The notes under the pieces: generated by a model | Told to the model about the DNA's origin: nothing | The model's database searches: none | What the model saw: only the letters and a program-made list of their open reading frames with translations | From: an uncultured Desulfobacteraceae bacterium | GTDB taxonomy: Bacteria; Desulfobacterota; Desulfobacteria; Desulfobacterales; Desulfobacteraceae | Length of the DNA stretch: 42,067 bases | Reading direction: 5' to 3' | Assembly (NCBI GenBank): GCA_913041495.1 | Contig: CAJWHT010000025.1 | Coordinates: forward strand, 1 to 42,067 | Translations under genes and position numbers: made by a program | Part shown: one piece after another, positions 18,828-27,212 of the stretch | Layout of the letters: each line of letters starts with the position of its first letter | Position numbering within the stretch: the stretch's first letter is position 1

Positions 18828-19817
18828 TTAGTCCAGGTCGTCAAGATCATTAATATCAATTTCCGGATACAGTTTTTCGCAGCACTCCGGGCAGATGCCG
18901 TGTGAGAAGACCACGTGGCTGAAGAATTCTTCCACCTGCTGCCAGGCGTCCTCTCCTTTTCTCACGTTTTTACAGCTGGCGCAGATGGAGACGATATCCT
19001 TGGTGGGTTCTTTCTCCTGTTTGAGAAATTTTTGATACTTCTGACGCATTTCGATGAGCTTGGTGATGTCCCGCACAACGGCAATGGCACCGCCGTACTG
19101 GTTCGTATCGTCGTACATGGGGCTGCAGGCAAGTTCCACATGGACATGGGTGCCGCTCTTGCTGACCAACTGGATTTCGTACCGGCTGGTCACCCCTTTT
19201 TTCCGGACCAGGGTTTCCCGGACAATGTCGGCAAAGCTTTCCCGGGTGGCCAGCTCCACCAGGTTCATCCGGCAGATTTCCGCAGTGGTATACCCCAGCA
19301 TTTTGCAGAATGCCGGGTTGGCAAAGGTTATATTCTCAAGGGCATCCACCGTGAATACCCCTTCGGCGATCTGTTCGGTGATGGTCCGGTACCGGGCTTC
19401 GCTCTTTTCCAGCCGTTTCCGGTACCGCCTGTTCTCCTGGATCAGGAATTTGTTTTCAAGGGCCTTTTGGATCACATGACGGATCATGTCCAGGTCCCGG
19501 ATGGGTTTGTTAATAAAGTCCTTTGCCCCCATCTGCAGGGCCTTGATCACATCCTGCTTTTTTCCGGCCCCCGAGACCACGATCATGGGGATGTCCGGGT
19601 TATGACGGTGGATTTCGGTCATGACGTCCAGACCGTCCATGACGGGCATTCTCAGGTCTGTGATAACAATATCCACCTGCTCCCTGAAAAAGATATCCAG
19701 GCCTACGTGACCGTCTTCGGCAGTGATAACCCGGTACCCTTCGTCCCGCAAAAAAGATGCAAGGCTTTCCAGGATGGAAATTTCATCATCTATGAGTAGG
19801 ATGGTTTCCTGTCGCAT
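18828..19817 (-). CDS. REC-PAS response regulator with Cys4 C-terminal tail
   Basis: A 329-residue protein: receiver (LLIDDE, Asp54 in ITDLRMPVMDG, Lys104 in INKPI), a linker helix, a PAS domain at ~139-258 with a PAC end (VVRDITKLIEM), then a 70-residue tail. The tail has CASC (279-282) and CPEC (309-312), with SHG just before, a zinc-type pattern often found after PAS domains in deltaproteobacterial regulators. There is no kinase, GGDEF or DNA-binding domain, so it probably works through protein contacts. It is the last gene of the phoH-pgpH-ybeY-pdxJ strand, separated from pdxJ by 123 bases, and may have its own promoter. Confidence 0.85.
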   Translation of the reverse strand: MRQETILLIDDEISILESLASFLRDEGYRVITAEDGHVGLDIFFREQVDIVITDLRMPVMDGLDVMTEIHRHNPDIPMIVVSGAGKKQDVIKALQMGAKDFINKPIRDLDMIRHVIQKALENKFLIQENRRYRKRLEKSEARYRTITEQIAEGVFTVDALENITFANPAFCKMLGYTTAEICRMNLVELATRESFADIVRETLVRKKGVTSRYEIQLVSKSGTHVHVELACSPMYDDTNQYGGAIAVVRDITKLIEMRQKYQKFLKQEKEPTKDIVSICASCKNVRKGEDAWQQVEEFFSHVVFSHGICPECCEKLYPEIDINDLDDLD

Positions 19818-19940
19818 GATTGTATTCGATGACCACGTTTGAATGCTGTTTAATGGAGTTCGGTCTTTAATGGTGCTTGGAGAAGACCGCCGTTCCCGTT
19901 ACGGCTGATGGATATCACTATAGCAGAGTTCCGCACAAAG

Positions 19941-20660
19941 TCAAAGGGCTTTGATCAATCGCAGCATATCTCTGACCGCCACGTCAAATCCGGTGATGAC
20001 CGCCTGGGAAACAATGCTGTGACCGATGCTGTACTCACTGATTTCGTCCAGCCCCTTAAAGGCGGAAATGGAGTGGTAGTCGATACCGTGGCCGGCATTC
20101 ACCCGCAGCTTCAGTTTGGTGCCGATTTTAGCGGCATCAACGATCCTGGAAAATTCCCGGTCCCGGTCAAACCCGTTTTCCGCATCGCAGAACGCACCGG
20201 TATGAATTTCAATGGCATCGGCGTCGATTTTATGGGCCACTTTGATCTGGTCCAGGTCCGGGTCAATGAAGATGCAGACGTCAATACCTGCGTTTTTCAG
20301 CGTCGCCACGGCTTCCCGGATACTTGCCTGGTGGGTGATCAGGTCCAGACCGCCTTCGGTGGTCAGCTCTTCTCTTTTTTCCGGGACAAGGGTGACGGTA
20401 TCCGGCTTGATGTCCAGGGCGATTCCCAGCATTTCGCTGGTGGCTGCCATTTCTAATATCAATCTGGTTTTCACCACCTGGCGCAGGATGCGGACATCCC
20501 GTTCCTGGACATGACGGCGATCCTCTCTCAGATGGACGACGATGGCGTCCGCCCCCGCAGTTTCCGCGGCCATGGCCGCACCCACGGGGTCCGGGTATTT
20601 GGCGCCTCTGGCCTCTCTTAAGGTGGCCACGTGATCGACATTTACAGCAAGTTCTGCCAT
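19941..20660 (-). CDS. pdxJ: Pyridoxine 5'-phosphate synthase
   Basis: PdxJ condenses 3-amino-2-oxopropyl phosphate with deoxyxylulose phosphate to make pyridoxine 5'-phosphate. The 239-residue TIM-barrel protein starts with the diagnostic LAVNVDHVATLREARG, contains IVVHLREDRRHVQERD, TLVPEKREELTTEGGLDL and LRVNAGHGIDYHS, and ends at normal length. AGAGG precedes the ATG. It is 39 bases downstream of ybeY, and pdxJ close to ybeY-type housekeeping genes is common in proteobacteria. Vitamin B6 is therefore made by the DXP-dependent route. Confidence 0.97.
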   Translation of the reverse strand: MAELAVNVDHVATLREARGAKYPDPVGAAMAAETAGADAIVVHLREDRRHVQERDVRILRQVVKTRLILEMAATSEMLGIALDIKPDTVTLVPEKREELTTEGGLDLITHQASIREAVATLKNAGIDVCIFIDPDLDQIKVAHKIDADAIEIHTGAFCDAENGFDRDREFSRIVDAAKIGTKLKLRVNAGHGIDYHSISAFKGLDEISEYSIGHSIVSQAVITGFDVAVRDMLRLIKAL

Positions 20661-20699
20661 GATAACCTCTCTTGTATATCTGGTCTTTTTTAAATCTGT

Positions 20700-21164
20700 T
20701 TAAAAGGCCGACAGTCCAGGATTCGCTTCCACGATGCGGAGCAGTTCAAGACTTTTTTCTTCCATTTTGTCGGCATCCGCATCCCCCAGCTCATGGTCAA
20801 AGCCCAGCAGGTGGAGAATGCCGTGAATCAGCAGTTGGGACATGCGTTCCTCAAGGACGATCCCGGCCTCCTGCGCCTCGCGTGCCGCCGTGTCCACGGA
20901 GATCACCACATCCCCCAGAAGTCCCGGTGTAATGTCTGAAAACTCCCCTTCCTGCATGGGAAAAGAAAGCACGTTGGTGGCCGTATCCTTACCCCTGTAT
21001 GTGGCGTTTAATTCTTTAATTCCGGGGTCATCCATGATGACAATGGAAATTTCATGGGCATCACAGCCCAAGGCGTTTAAGATCCGTTCTGTCTTTTGCT
21101 CCAGGGGCGGGGTTGGCAGCCTCTCCTCGTGGCGATTGTCTATCAGTATCTTTAGCTGTGCCAT
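20700..21164 (-). CDS. ybeY: Endoribonuclease YbeY, rRNA maturation factor
   Basis: A 154-residue zinc endoribonuclease required for 16S rRNA 3' maturation and ribosome quality control. The zinc motif HGILHLLGFDHE gives His114, His118 and His124. NVLSFPM and LGDVVIS are conserved family segments. The N-terminus MAQLKILIDNRHEE fits family members, so the ATG at 21164 is probably right, even though the first 34 codons overlap the end of the pgpH-like gene in another frame. The order phoH, pgpH (7TM-HD), ybeY is conserved in many bacteria. Confidence 0.95.
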   Translation of the reverse strand: MAQLKILIDNRHEERLPTPPLEQKTERILNALGCDAHEISIVIMDDPGIKELNATYRGKDTATNVLSFPMQEGEFSDITPGLLGDVVISVDTAAREAQEAGIVLEERMSQLLIHGILHLLGFDHELGDADADKMEEKSLELLRIVEANPGLSAF

Positions 21165-23454
21165 TTTTTTCTTTTTTCTTTTCCTGGGTTTTGTCCGTAT
21201 ATTCGATACGGGAATGGTAAATGGATGTCAGGATATTGTTGAAGCTCTTGGCAATCTGGTGGAGATCCTTGAGGGTCATCTCGCATTCTTCCAGCTGGCC
21301 GTCGGCAAAAATATCGTTGATCAGTTCCTTGACCCGGCCCTGGATACGGGCGGGGGTCGGCCGTTCAAGGGCCCGGACCGCCGCTTCCACCACATCTGCC
21401 AGCATGACGATGCCGGCCTCCCGGGTCTGGGGTTTGGGCCCCGGATACCTGAAGTCTTCCTCGTTGACGTTATCGTTGCCGGAATTCAGGCTTTTGTTGT
21501 AGAAATACTTGATCAGGGAGGTGCCGTGGTGCTGGATGATGCCTTCTATGATTTCATTGCCCAGCTTGTACTTCCTGGCCATCTCCACCCCTTTTTTAAC
21601 ATGCTGGATCAAAATCAGCGCAGACATGGACGGGGAGAGTTTATCGTGCCGATTTTTGCCGTCCGCCTGGTTTTCAATGAAGTACATGGTTTTATCCAGC
21701 TTGCCGATGTCATGGTAATAGCCCATGACCTTGGCTTTCAGGCTGTCGGCGGATATGGCGGAGGCGGCTGCCTCGGAAAGGGTGGCAACGATGACGCTGT
21801 GGTTGTAGGTTCCCGGGGCTTCGATCATCAGTTTTTTGATCAGGGGCTGGTCCAGGTTGGAGAATTCCAGAAGTTTGGCCGCAGTGGTGTAGTTGAACAA
21901 TACTTCAATCAGCGGGGTGAAGCCCACGGTGAGGGTGGCGGCGAACAGGCCGCCGCAGAAGGCCAGGGTGACCTGTTTGGCCAACAGCATCAGCTCCAGC
22001 TGGGTCTGGGTATAAAACCCCAGGCCCACAGCCAGCAATGCGTTAAACAGGGCCAGCTTGAATCCGGCCACGATAAAATGCCGGCGTTCGTCTCTTTCTT
22101 TAATCCAATAGGCCGCGGTAATGCTGGACAGGAAAAAGAAAATAAAAACCTGGAAGCTGTTGCCGAAAGACAAACTGGCAAGAATGGCAAGGGCCAGGGT
22201 GAAAAACACGGCAATGTCAAAGCCTAAAAAAAGGCAGGTGATCATGGCCGCAGCCGGTATGGGCACCGCCATGTAAATCCCCCGTGAGGCGATCTCCCTG
22301 GGCAGCTCCGGGTTGGCGGAATGGGCGATGTAGACGGCAAGTTCCGTGAAGCCCAGATAAAGGGCCAGCCCGAGGCTCAGGAATATCATATGCCGGTTTA
22401 TGTCGTTTTTCAGACGGGGATGGTCTCTGAGAAAGAGAAAGTAGACCACCACCAGCAAAACGCAGGTGAGCATGGCCACACCGGTCAAGGACAGGTAGAC
22501 GTCCTTTTCCACCACCTGTTCTTTGAGGGCGTTGAGTTTGATCAGCTTTAGCTTGTCCACCCGTTCGCCCTCCCTGACAATCATTTCCCCGGCCTTGATC
22601 TGGTAGAGGATGGGTTTGATATTGGCCTGGGCATCCTGAATCCGTTTTTCCGTGGCGTTTTTATTCAGGGTGATGTTGGGCTGGAGCAGACGCTGGCTGA
22701 TATCCACAATGAGGTTGGACAGGCTGTAATTGACCTCTTTGAGCAACGGCTGGCCGATGATGCGGACCATGGCCTTGGCCTGGTCCGGTCCGTAAAATAC
22801 TTTAAGGTTGGTGACGGTGCGCTCCTGGCCGGACTGGATGGTTCGAAGGGTGATGCCCTTTCCCTCTTCCACCAGGAGGATTTCCTTGTTGGCCACCACC
22901 CCGTTGGTCAGAATCTTGTCAACGATGATGCTGATGTCTTTGCCGATCTCTTCGGAAAATTTATATTTGTGGAGAATCTGGTAGGCCCCTTTGGAGATTT
23001 CCAGCCCCAACAGTTTTTCAAATTCGGGTTTGGTGGGAAGTACCATCTCAAAGGTGGGATCAGGCAGGGGGGCTGAATCATCGTCATCCCGTGGATCGGG
23101 CTGCTGGAAGAGCTTTCTGCCCAGGGCCATGGCGGCGTTGACCCTGGCCAGGGTATCTGCCACCAGTTTTCCGTCAAAGTCATAGACGGTCCGGATGCCT
23201 TCCTTGACCTGGTTTTTCTTGGCCTGGTTGACTTCCTTGTCTTCTATGAGAAAGTCCCGGGGGGCCTTGATATCCCGCTGGGCAACATCCCCGATGCGGT
23301 AGGCATAGGACACCGTGTTCTGGTCAAAGGTCTGGGAGAGGGTGAACAGCACCAGGATGACAACGAGCATCACCCCGAGCAGGTAGGGGGTGGACATGAG
23401 AAATTGTCCGGGTTTGCTGAACCAGCCCTCGTTACTTGTTTTTTTCATATGCAT
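21061..23454 (-). CDS. PgpH-type 7TM-HD phosphohydrolase (c-di-AMP phosphodiesterase family)
   Basis: A 797-residue membrane protein. There is one N-terminal membrane segment (~23-42), a large extracytoplasmic 7TMR-HDED domain (~45-315), seven predicted helices between ~318 and 520, and a cytoplasmic HD domain with His552 (GTYNHSV), His581-Asp582 (GYYHDIGKLD), His642/643 and Asp687. PgpH relatives hydrolyse cyclic di-AMP. The last 40 residues (KKKEKNGTAKD and onward) are low in complexity and are read from the same DNA as the start of ybeY, a 104-base overlap. At its 5' end it overlaps phoH by 23 bases; ATG 23454 or 23448 could be the start. Confidence 0.92.
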   Translation of the reverse strand: MHMKKTSNEGWFSKPGQFLMSTPYLLGVMLVVILVLFTLSQTFDQNTVSYAYRIGDVAQRDIKAPRDFLIEDKEVNQAKKNQVKEGIRTVYDFDGKLVADTLARVNAAMALGRKLFQQPDPRDDDDSAPLPDPTFEMVLPTKPEFEKLLGLEISKGAYQILHKYKFSEEIGKDISIIVDKILTNGVVANKEILLVEEGKGITLRTIQSGQERTVTNLKVFYGPDQAKAMVRIIGQPLLKEVNYSLSNLIVDISQRLLQPNITLNKNATEKRIQDAQANIKPILYQIKAGEMIVREGERVDKLKLIKLNALKEQVVEKDVYLSLTGVAMLTCVLLVVVYFLFLRDHPRLKNDINRHMIFLSLGLALYLGFTELAVYIAHSANPELPREIASRGIYMAVPIPAAAMITCLFLGFDIAVFFTLALAILASLSFGNSFQVFIFFFLSSITAAYWIKERDERRHFIVAGFKLALFNALLAVGLGFYTQTQLELMLLAKQVTLAFCGGLFAATLTVGFTPLIEVLFNYTTAAKLLEFSNLDQPLIKKLMIEAPGTYNHSVIVATLSEAAASAISADSLKAKVMGYYHDIGKLDKTMYFIENQADGKNRHDKLSPSMSALILIQHVKKGVEMARKYKLGNEIIEGIIQHHGTSLIKYFYNKSLNSGNDNVNEEDFRYPGPKPQTREAGIVMLADVVEAAVRALERPTPARIQGRVKELINDIFADGQLEECEMTLKDLHQIAKSFNNILTSIYHSRIEYTDKTQEKKKEKNGTAKDTDRQSPRGEAANPAPGAKDRTDLKRLGL

Positions 23455-24373
23455 CTATGATGTCGGACACCAGCCGGTGCCGAACCACATCTTCCTTGGA
23501 AAATTGTACAAATCCGATTCCCTTTATCCGGGTCAGGATTTTTTTTGCCTCCACCAGGCCGGACCGCTTTCCGCCGGGAAGGTCAATCTGGGTAATATCC
23601 CCTGTGACAATGGCCTTGGACCCGTATCCGATCCGGGTCAAAAACATCTTCATCTGTTCCGAAGTGGTGTTCTGGGCCTCGTCCAGAATAATAAAGGCAT
23701 TGTTCAGGGTTCTTCCCCGCATAAATGCTATGGGCGCAATCTCTATCAACTCCTGTTCAATATAGGCCCTGGCCTTTTCAAAATCAAGCATATCATAGAG
23801 GGCGTCATAGAGGGGGCGCAGGTAGGGGTTTATTTTTTCCGCCAGATCTCCGGGAAGAAAGCCTAAGGCTTCCCCGGCTTCCACCGCCGGCCGGGTGAGG
23901 ATGATTTTCTGGACATCTCCCCGGGTGAATGCGGCAACGGCCATGGCCATGGCCAGATAGGTCTTTCCGGTGCCGGCCGGTCCGATGCCGAACAGGACGT
24001 CGTTCTCCTTGATGGCGTTGGTATAGGAAAGCTGGGTGGGATTTCTCGGGGTGATAACCCGGTTTCTGGCCGTGACCAGGATGGTGTTTGAAAATATGTC
24101 CTTTAGGGGAAACCCGTGGCCCTGGCGGATGGTGTTGATGGCAGCATCCAGCACGGGCGGTGTCAGCCTGAAATCATCTTTGAGTAACGCATAGAGCTGG
24201 TGAATCAATGAGGATGCGGCATCCACCTGTTTGGGCTTTCCGGATACGGAGACCTCACTCCCCCTGGAGTTGATGGTTACATCCAGGGCGCGGGCAATTC
24301 TTTCAAGGTTTGTATTTTGGGAACCAAAGAGCTTCTGGGCGAGCACAATGTTCTCGAAGTCGATATTTTTCAT
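23432..24373 (-). CDS. PhoH-like ATPase (YbeZ type)
   Basis: A 313-residue cytosolic ATPase with an N-terminal KH-like or DUF-like segment (VSVSGKPKQVDAASSL), Walker A GPAGTGKT (131-138) and Walker B in NAFIILDEAQN, followed by MKMFLTRIGYGSK and VTGDITQIDLP, which are standard for the family. YbeZ and YbeY work together in RNA metabolism, and here they sit in one operon with the pgpH-like gene between them. It is the first gene of the minus-strand operon and diverges from cvpA. No strong ribosome binding site precedes the ATG at 24373. Confidence 0.94.
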   Translation of the reverse strand: MKNIDFENIVLAQKLFGSQNTNLERIARALDVTINSRGSEVSVSGKPKQVDAASSLIHQLYALLKDDFRLTPPVLDAAINTIRQGHGFPLKDIFSNTILVTARNRVITPRNPTQLSYTNAIKENDVLFGIGPAGTGKTYLAMAMAVAAFTRGDVQKIILTRPAVEAGEALGFLPGDLAEKINPYLRPLYDALYDMLDFEKARAYIEQELIEIAPIAFMRGRTLNNAFIILDEAQNTTSEQMKMFLTRIGYGSKAIVTGDITQIDLPGGKRSGLVEAKKILTRIKGIGFVQFSKEDVVRHRLVSDIIDAYEKNK

Positions 24374-24417
24374 GGGCTATAGGGTGCATTTTATTTATCT
24401 AAAAATCAATAAAAATC

Positions 24418-24447
24418 TTGACTGAAATCCCGGCGAATTGCTATCTC
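24418..24447 (+). promoter_or_regulatory. Candidate promoter of cvpA-mazG
   Basis: TTGACT at 24418-24423 and TATCTC at 24442-24447 are 18 bases apart, with TG two bases before the -10 (TGC-TATCTC). The -10 matches only moderately. It lies 37 bases upstream of the cvpA ATG in the divergent phoH/cvpA gap. Confidence 0.4.
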
Positions 24448-24483
24448 TTTATCCTTTGGAATTATTCAGGAATAAGGATTGTT

Positions 24484-25005
24484 ATGAATCTTTTTGATGT
24501 CGGCGTTCTTGTGATTGTGGGATTTTGTCTCATCCGGGGGGGATTTCGGGGACTGATCCGGGAAATATCCGGGATTATCGGTATTGTTGCAGGATTTTAC
24601 GGTGCCAACACCTACTATCATATGCTGGTACCTTATACCACCGGGTGGATCGAGTCGCCGGCATTTCAGCGGCTGGGCTGTTTTTTCTTTTTGTTCTGCG
24701 TGATTCTGATCCTTGTGGGGCTCATTGCCCGCCTGCTTATAAAATTGTTGCGCCTGGTGTTTTTAGGCTGGGTGGACAGAACTTTCGGGGTGGTGTTCGG
24801 GGCGGCCAAAGGGGTGTTGATCGTCACCATCCTGTTTATGAGTATAACGGTTTTCCTGCCTGCGGGTCACGGGTTTCTCAAAGATTCCAGAACCGCTCCC
24901 TATCTGGCCCGGACCGCCGACGCCATGACTCTTTTTGTCTCCCGGAATATAAAATCTGATTTCAACAGCCATATTGAAGGACTGAAACAATCGTGGAAAC
25001 AGTAA
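24484..25005 (+). CDS. CvpA family membrane protein
   Basis: A 173-residue protein with four hydrophobic segments (about 5-22, 26-45, 63-86 and 103-126), opening with MNLFDVGVLVIVGFCLIRGG as CvpA proteins do (NxxD at the start, then GxxRGxxRE). CvpA was linked to colicin V production in E. coli, but its general role is probably in envelope homeostasis. The ATG at 24484 is preceded by GGAATAAGGA; an in-frame TTG further upstream is not needed. The 3' end overlaps mazG by 13 bases. Confidence 0.88.
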   Translation: MNLFDVGVLVIVGFCLIRGGFRGLIREISGIIGIVAGFYGANTYYHMLVPYTTGWIESPAFQRLGCFFFLFCVILILVGLIARLLIKLLRLVFLGWVDRTFGVVFGAAKGVLIVTILFMSITVFLPAGHGFLKDSRTAPYLARTADAMTLFVSRNIKSDFNSHIEGLKQSWKQ

Positions 25006-25781
25006 CGCCACTGCTGGAGATCATCCGCCGTCTCAGAGGTGAAAACGGATGTGAGTGGGACCGGAAACAGACATCGCTTTCCATGTGGAAATGCCTGGCC
25101 GAAGAAATGTACGAACTGGAAGAGGCCATAGTCAACGACGATACCGATGACATTATCGAAGAAATGGGAGATGTTCTTTTTCAGATTCTTTTCATCCTTG
25201 AAATTTACGGGGAAGCAGGGCGGTTTAACCTCTCCCACGTGGTGGAAAGGGTGGCTGAAAAAATGATCCGGCGTCATCCCCATGTTTACGATACCGCTGA
25301 AATAGACTCGGAAGATGCGCTGAACCGCCAGTGGGAGGAGATCAAGGCCAGGGAAAAGGCGGATGCGGGTAAAGACGGTGATGTCTCCGCCCTTGATAAT
25401 GTTCCCAGTGGCATGCCGGGCCTTCTGCGGGCGCTTAAGGTGTCTAAAGCCGCAGTCAAGGCGGGGTTTGAATGGGAAAGCCTGGACCAGGTCCTGGACA
25501 CGGCAAAATCCGAAATAGCCGAGTTTGAAGCGGCCAGGGCCAATGGGGACGAAGACGGGTCCATCCTTGAGTTTGGCGACATCCTCTTTTCACTGGTCAA
25601 CGTGGCCCGCTTTGCCGGATTTCATCCGGAAACCGCACTCTACAGATCCACTGCTAAATTTGAAGGACGGTTCAGAACGATGGAAGCCGCCCTGAGGGAG
25701 GGGCGGCTTGATTTAAAAAAAATGGCACCCGAGGAAAAGGAAGCGTACTGGCAACAGGCTAAAACAGCCTACGACAAATAG
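24993..25781 (+). CDS. mazG: MazG nucleoside triphosphate pyrophosphohydrolase
   Basis: MazG cleaves (d)NTPs to (d)NMP and pyrophosphate, cleaning nucleotide pools. The 262-residue product has two MazG domains. The N-terminal one carries the metal motif EEMYELEEAI with EEMGDVLFQ downstream, and the second has IAEFEAA and LEFGDILFSLVN. The start is GTG at 24993, inside the end of cvpA, giving METVTPLLEIIRRLRGENGCEWD, where GCxWDR/K is the conserved start of the family. Its last 13 bases overlap the convergent flagella-linked gene. Confidence 0.95.
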   Translation: METVTPLLEIIRRLRGENGCEWDRKQTSLSMWKCLAEEMYELEEAIVNDDTDDIIEEMGDVLFQILFILEIYGEAGRFNLSHVVERVAEKMIRRHPHVYDTAEIDSEDALNRQWEEIKAREKADAGKDGDVSALDNVPSGMPGLLRALKVSKAAVKAGFEWESLDQVLDTAKSEIAEFEAARANGDEDGSILEFGDILFSLVNVARFAGFHPETALYRSTAKFEGRFRTMEAALREGRLDLKKMAPEEKEAYWQQAKTAYDK

Positions 25782-26227
25782 TCTCCCCGTTGAAATTTCT
25801 CATATTCGGTCCGGGCAGCGACCACCGTCTGGGTGGCAATATCCTTTAATCCGCTGTCCGCTTCTCCAAGAAACCGGGTGTCTTCAAGCAGGGATCCGGC
25901 ATTTGCATTGATCTTATCGAGCATCGGTGCAATGTTTTTCAATGAGACGTTCGGGTCTTCAAGCTGGCTGACGTAGCTGTCCAGCAACCCGAGCAGTTCA
26001 TCTGTCTTTCCTGTTACAATGGAAGAAGGATCTTCCAGGTCAAAACTGGGGGCTGCGATTTCTCCCAGTCCCGACACCTGTGTATCCCCTTCGGCAGCCT
26101 GGGTTTGATCCAGGGCGTTGTTCAGCAGGGCATCAAAGCCGCCCGTTCCCTCACCGGCTTTTGGCTTTGACTGTGCCTGCCCCCCCATGATCTGGGTGAG
26201 TTCGTTGATTTTGTTGATATCTACCAT
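25769..26227 (-). CDS. Hypothetical protein of the flagellar checkpoint cluster
   Basis: A 152-residue acidic, soluble protein I cannot assign to a named family. The ATG at 26227 is chosen because AAGGAGG lies five bases upstream; a longer reading from 26272 would start inside a hairpin. The N-terminal GGFDALLNNALDQTQ resembles short helical segments of small flagellar export or rod proteins, and the rest is predicted helical (SLKNIAPMLDKINANAGSLL). It follows flgM and the DVU0524-type gene on the same strand, which suggests a flagellum-related job. Convergent overlap with mazG is 13 bases. Confidence 0.6.
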   Translation of the reverse strand: MVDINKINELTQIMGGQAQSKPKAGEGTGGFDALLNNALDQTQAAEGDTQVSGLGEIAAPSFDLEDPSSIVTGKTDELLGLLDSYVSQLEDPNVSLKNIAPMLDKINANAGSLLEDTRFLGEADSGLKDIATQTVVAARTEYEKFQRGDYLS

Positions 26228-26259
26228 AGTGGCCTCCTTTTTAATCTTGATGAGATTAA

Positions 26260-26288
26260 AAGCAAAAGCCATGCCATGGCTTTTGCTT
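26260..26288 (-). terminator. Perfect hairpin after flgM, terminator or attenuator
   Basis: AAGCAAAAGCCAT (26260-26272) and ATGGCTTTTGCTT (26276-26288) form a perfect 13-pair stem with a three-base loop. Read on the minus strand it is followed by TTTAATC, a weak T tract. It lies 114 bases after the flgM stop and only 33 bases before the ATG of the next minus-strand gene, too close to leave room for a separate promoter between. Confidence 0.65.
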
Positions 26289-26401
26289 GGCGGAGATGTT
26301 GTAAATGGACTTTAAATTCAAGTGGTTCTTAAGGCGTCATGGGATTTTTAACCGGAGGGGATCGGAAAGAATAGGGGGAGGAGCTGGGAAAAAACTGCAG
26401 C

Positions 26402-26710
26402 CTACCCCAGCTCATCCATGATGGTGCCGATCATTTTTTCCGCCACCTGTTCGGCATTCACCGTGTACTGGCCGGCCTGAACCTGGTCTTTGAGGTCCTG
26501 CACCATCTGGGTGCGGCCCGCAGGTTCTGTTTCGGATGCGGCTGATATTTTCTGGAGGTCCCGGGTGGTGGAGGAGAGGTTGATGCTGTCTTGGGCAACC
26601 TTTTCCTCAGACGGTTTGTCCTGGGCACCGGATTTTCCCGCAGCTCCTGTGTTTGTGGCATTGGTGTAACTCTGATTGATGTAATTTTGTGAGGCGTTTG
26701 ATATTTTCAT
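26402..26710 (-). CDS. flgM: Anti-sigma-28 factor FlgM
   Basis: A 102-residue FlgM, which holds sigma-28 (FliA) inactive until the flagellar hook is finished and FlgM is exported. The family pattern is clear: an unstructured N-terminus, DSINLSSTTRDLQKI in the middle, and the sigma-binding C-terminal helices VQDLKDQVQAGQYTVNAEQV and AEKMIGTIMDEL. It is 13 bases downstream of the DVU0524-type gene and shares its promoter. No other flagellar structural genes are in the window. Confidence 0.93.
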   Translation of the reverse strand: MKISNASQNYINQSYTNATNTGAAGKSGAQDKPSEEKVAQDSINLSSTTRDLQKISAASETEPAGRTQMVQDLKDQVQAGQYTVNAEQVAEKMIGTIMDELG

Positions 26711-26723
26711 GGCGCTATCTCCT

Positions 26724-27152
26724 TCACGATTCCATATTTGTGTCAGCGACCTGGCGGGCCAATTCAGTCATCCGTTTCACAACAAACCTGGAGTCCTCCA
26801 CAGACAGGGTGCGGGTCACCTTGTTGTTGTCCTCATCAACCGTGGTGTAGGTGAACTGGTTTTTGCCCTTGGCGGTGAAATCTATTTTTTTGCCAAGTTC
26901 CCTTTCAATCTGATCGGTGATCTGGGAATCATCTTTTTCCCGTGGTCCTTCGGTGATGATCCGATCCACAATATTGTTGGCAACCTTGTCAATGATGGCC
27001 TGACGCTTGCCTTCAGAGGAGATGTTTACACTGTCCGCAGAAACCTTGTTTCCTGCGCCGAACTTATTGCTCCGGCTCAGTAATTTGCCCTGGCTCAACT
27101 GTCTTGAGTAGACTTTCAGGACATTTTGTATTTGGTATGATGGTATCTGCAT
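26724..27152 (-). CDS. DVU0524 family FlgM-associated protein
   Basis: A 142-residue protein starting MQIPSYQIQNVLKVYSRQLS, the signature of the small family found directly upstream of flgM in Desulfovibrio (DVU0524) and relatives. The middle (KVSADSVNISSEGKRQAIIDK) resembles FlgM-like linear motifs, and the C-terminal half (DSRFVVKRMTELARQVADT) is helical. Function is not established; association with FlgM suggests a role in its stability or export. The ATG at 27152 has AAGGAG seven to eight bases upstream and lies about 16 bases after the predicted transcription start. Confidence 0.8.
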   Translation of the reverse strand: MQIPSYQIQNVLKVYSRQLSQGKLLSRSNKFGAGNKVSADSVNISSEGKRQAIIDKVANNIVDRIITEGPREKDDSQITDQIERELGKKIDFTAKGKNQFTYTTVDEDNNKVTRTLSVEDSRFVVKRMTELARQVADTNMES

Positions 27153-27174
27153 CTTAAGTTTCTCCTTAAACCCA

Positions 27175-27202
27175 ATATCGGATAGGGGAAATTAAAACTT
27201 TA
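27175..27202 (-). promoter_or_regulatory. Sigma-28 (FliA)-type promoter of the flgM operon
   Basis: On the minus strand TAAAGTTT (27202-27195) is followed after 12 bases by TCCGATAT (27182-27175). The sigma-28 consensus is TAAAGTTT-N11-GCCGATAA, so the -35 is perfect, the -10 has six of eight matches and the spacer is one base longer. It is placed 23 bases before the first ATG of a FlgM operon, where such a promoter is expected. Confidence 0.7.
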
Positions 27203-27212
27203 GAATTTTTTT

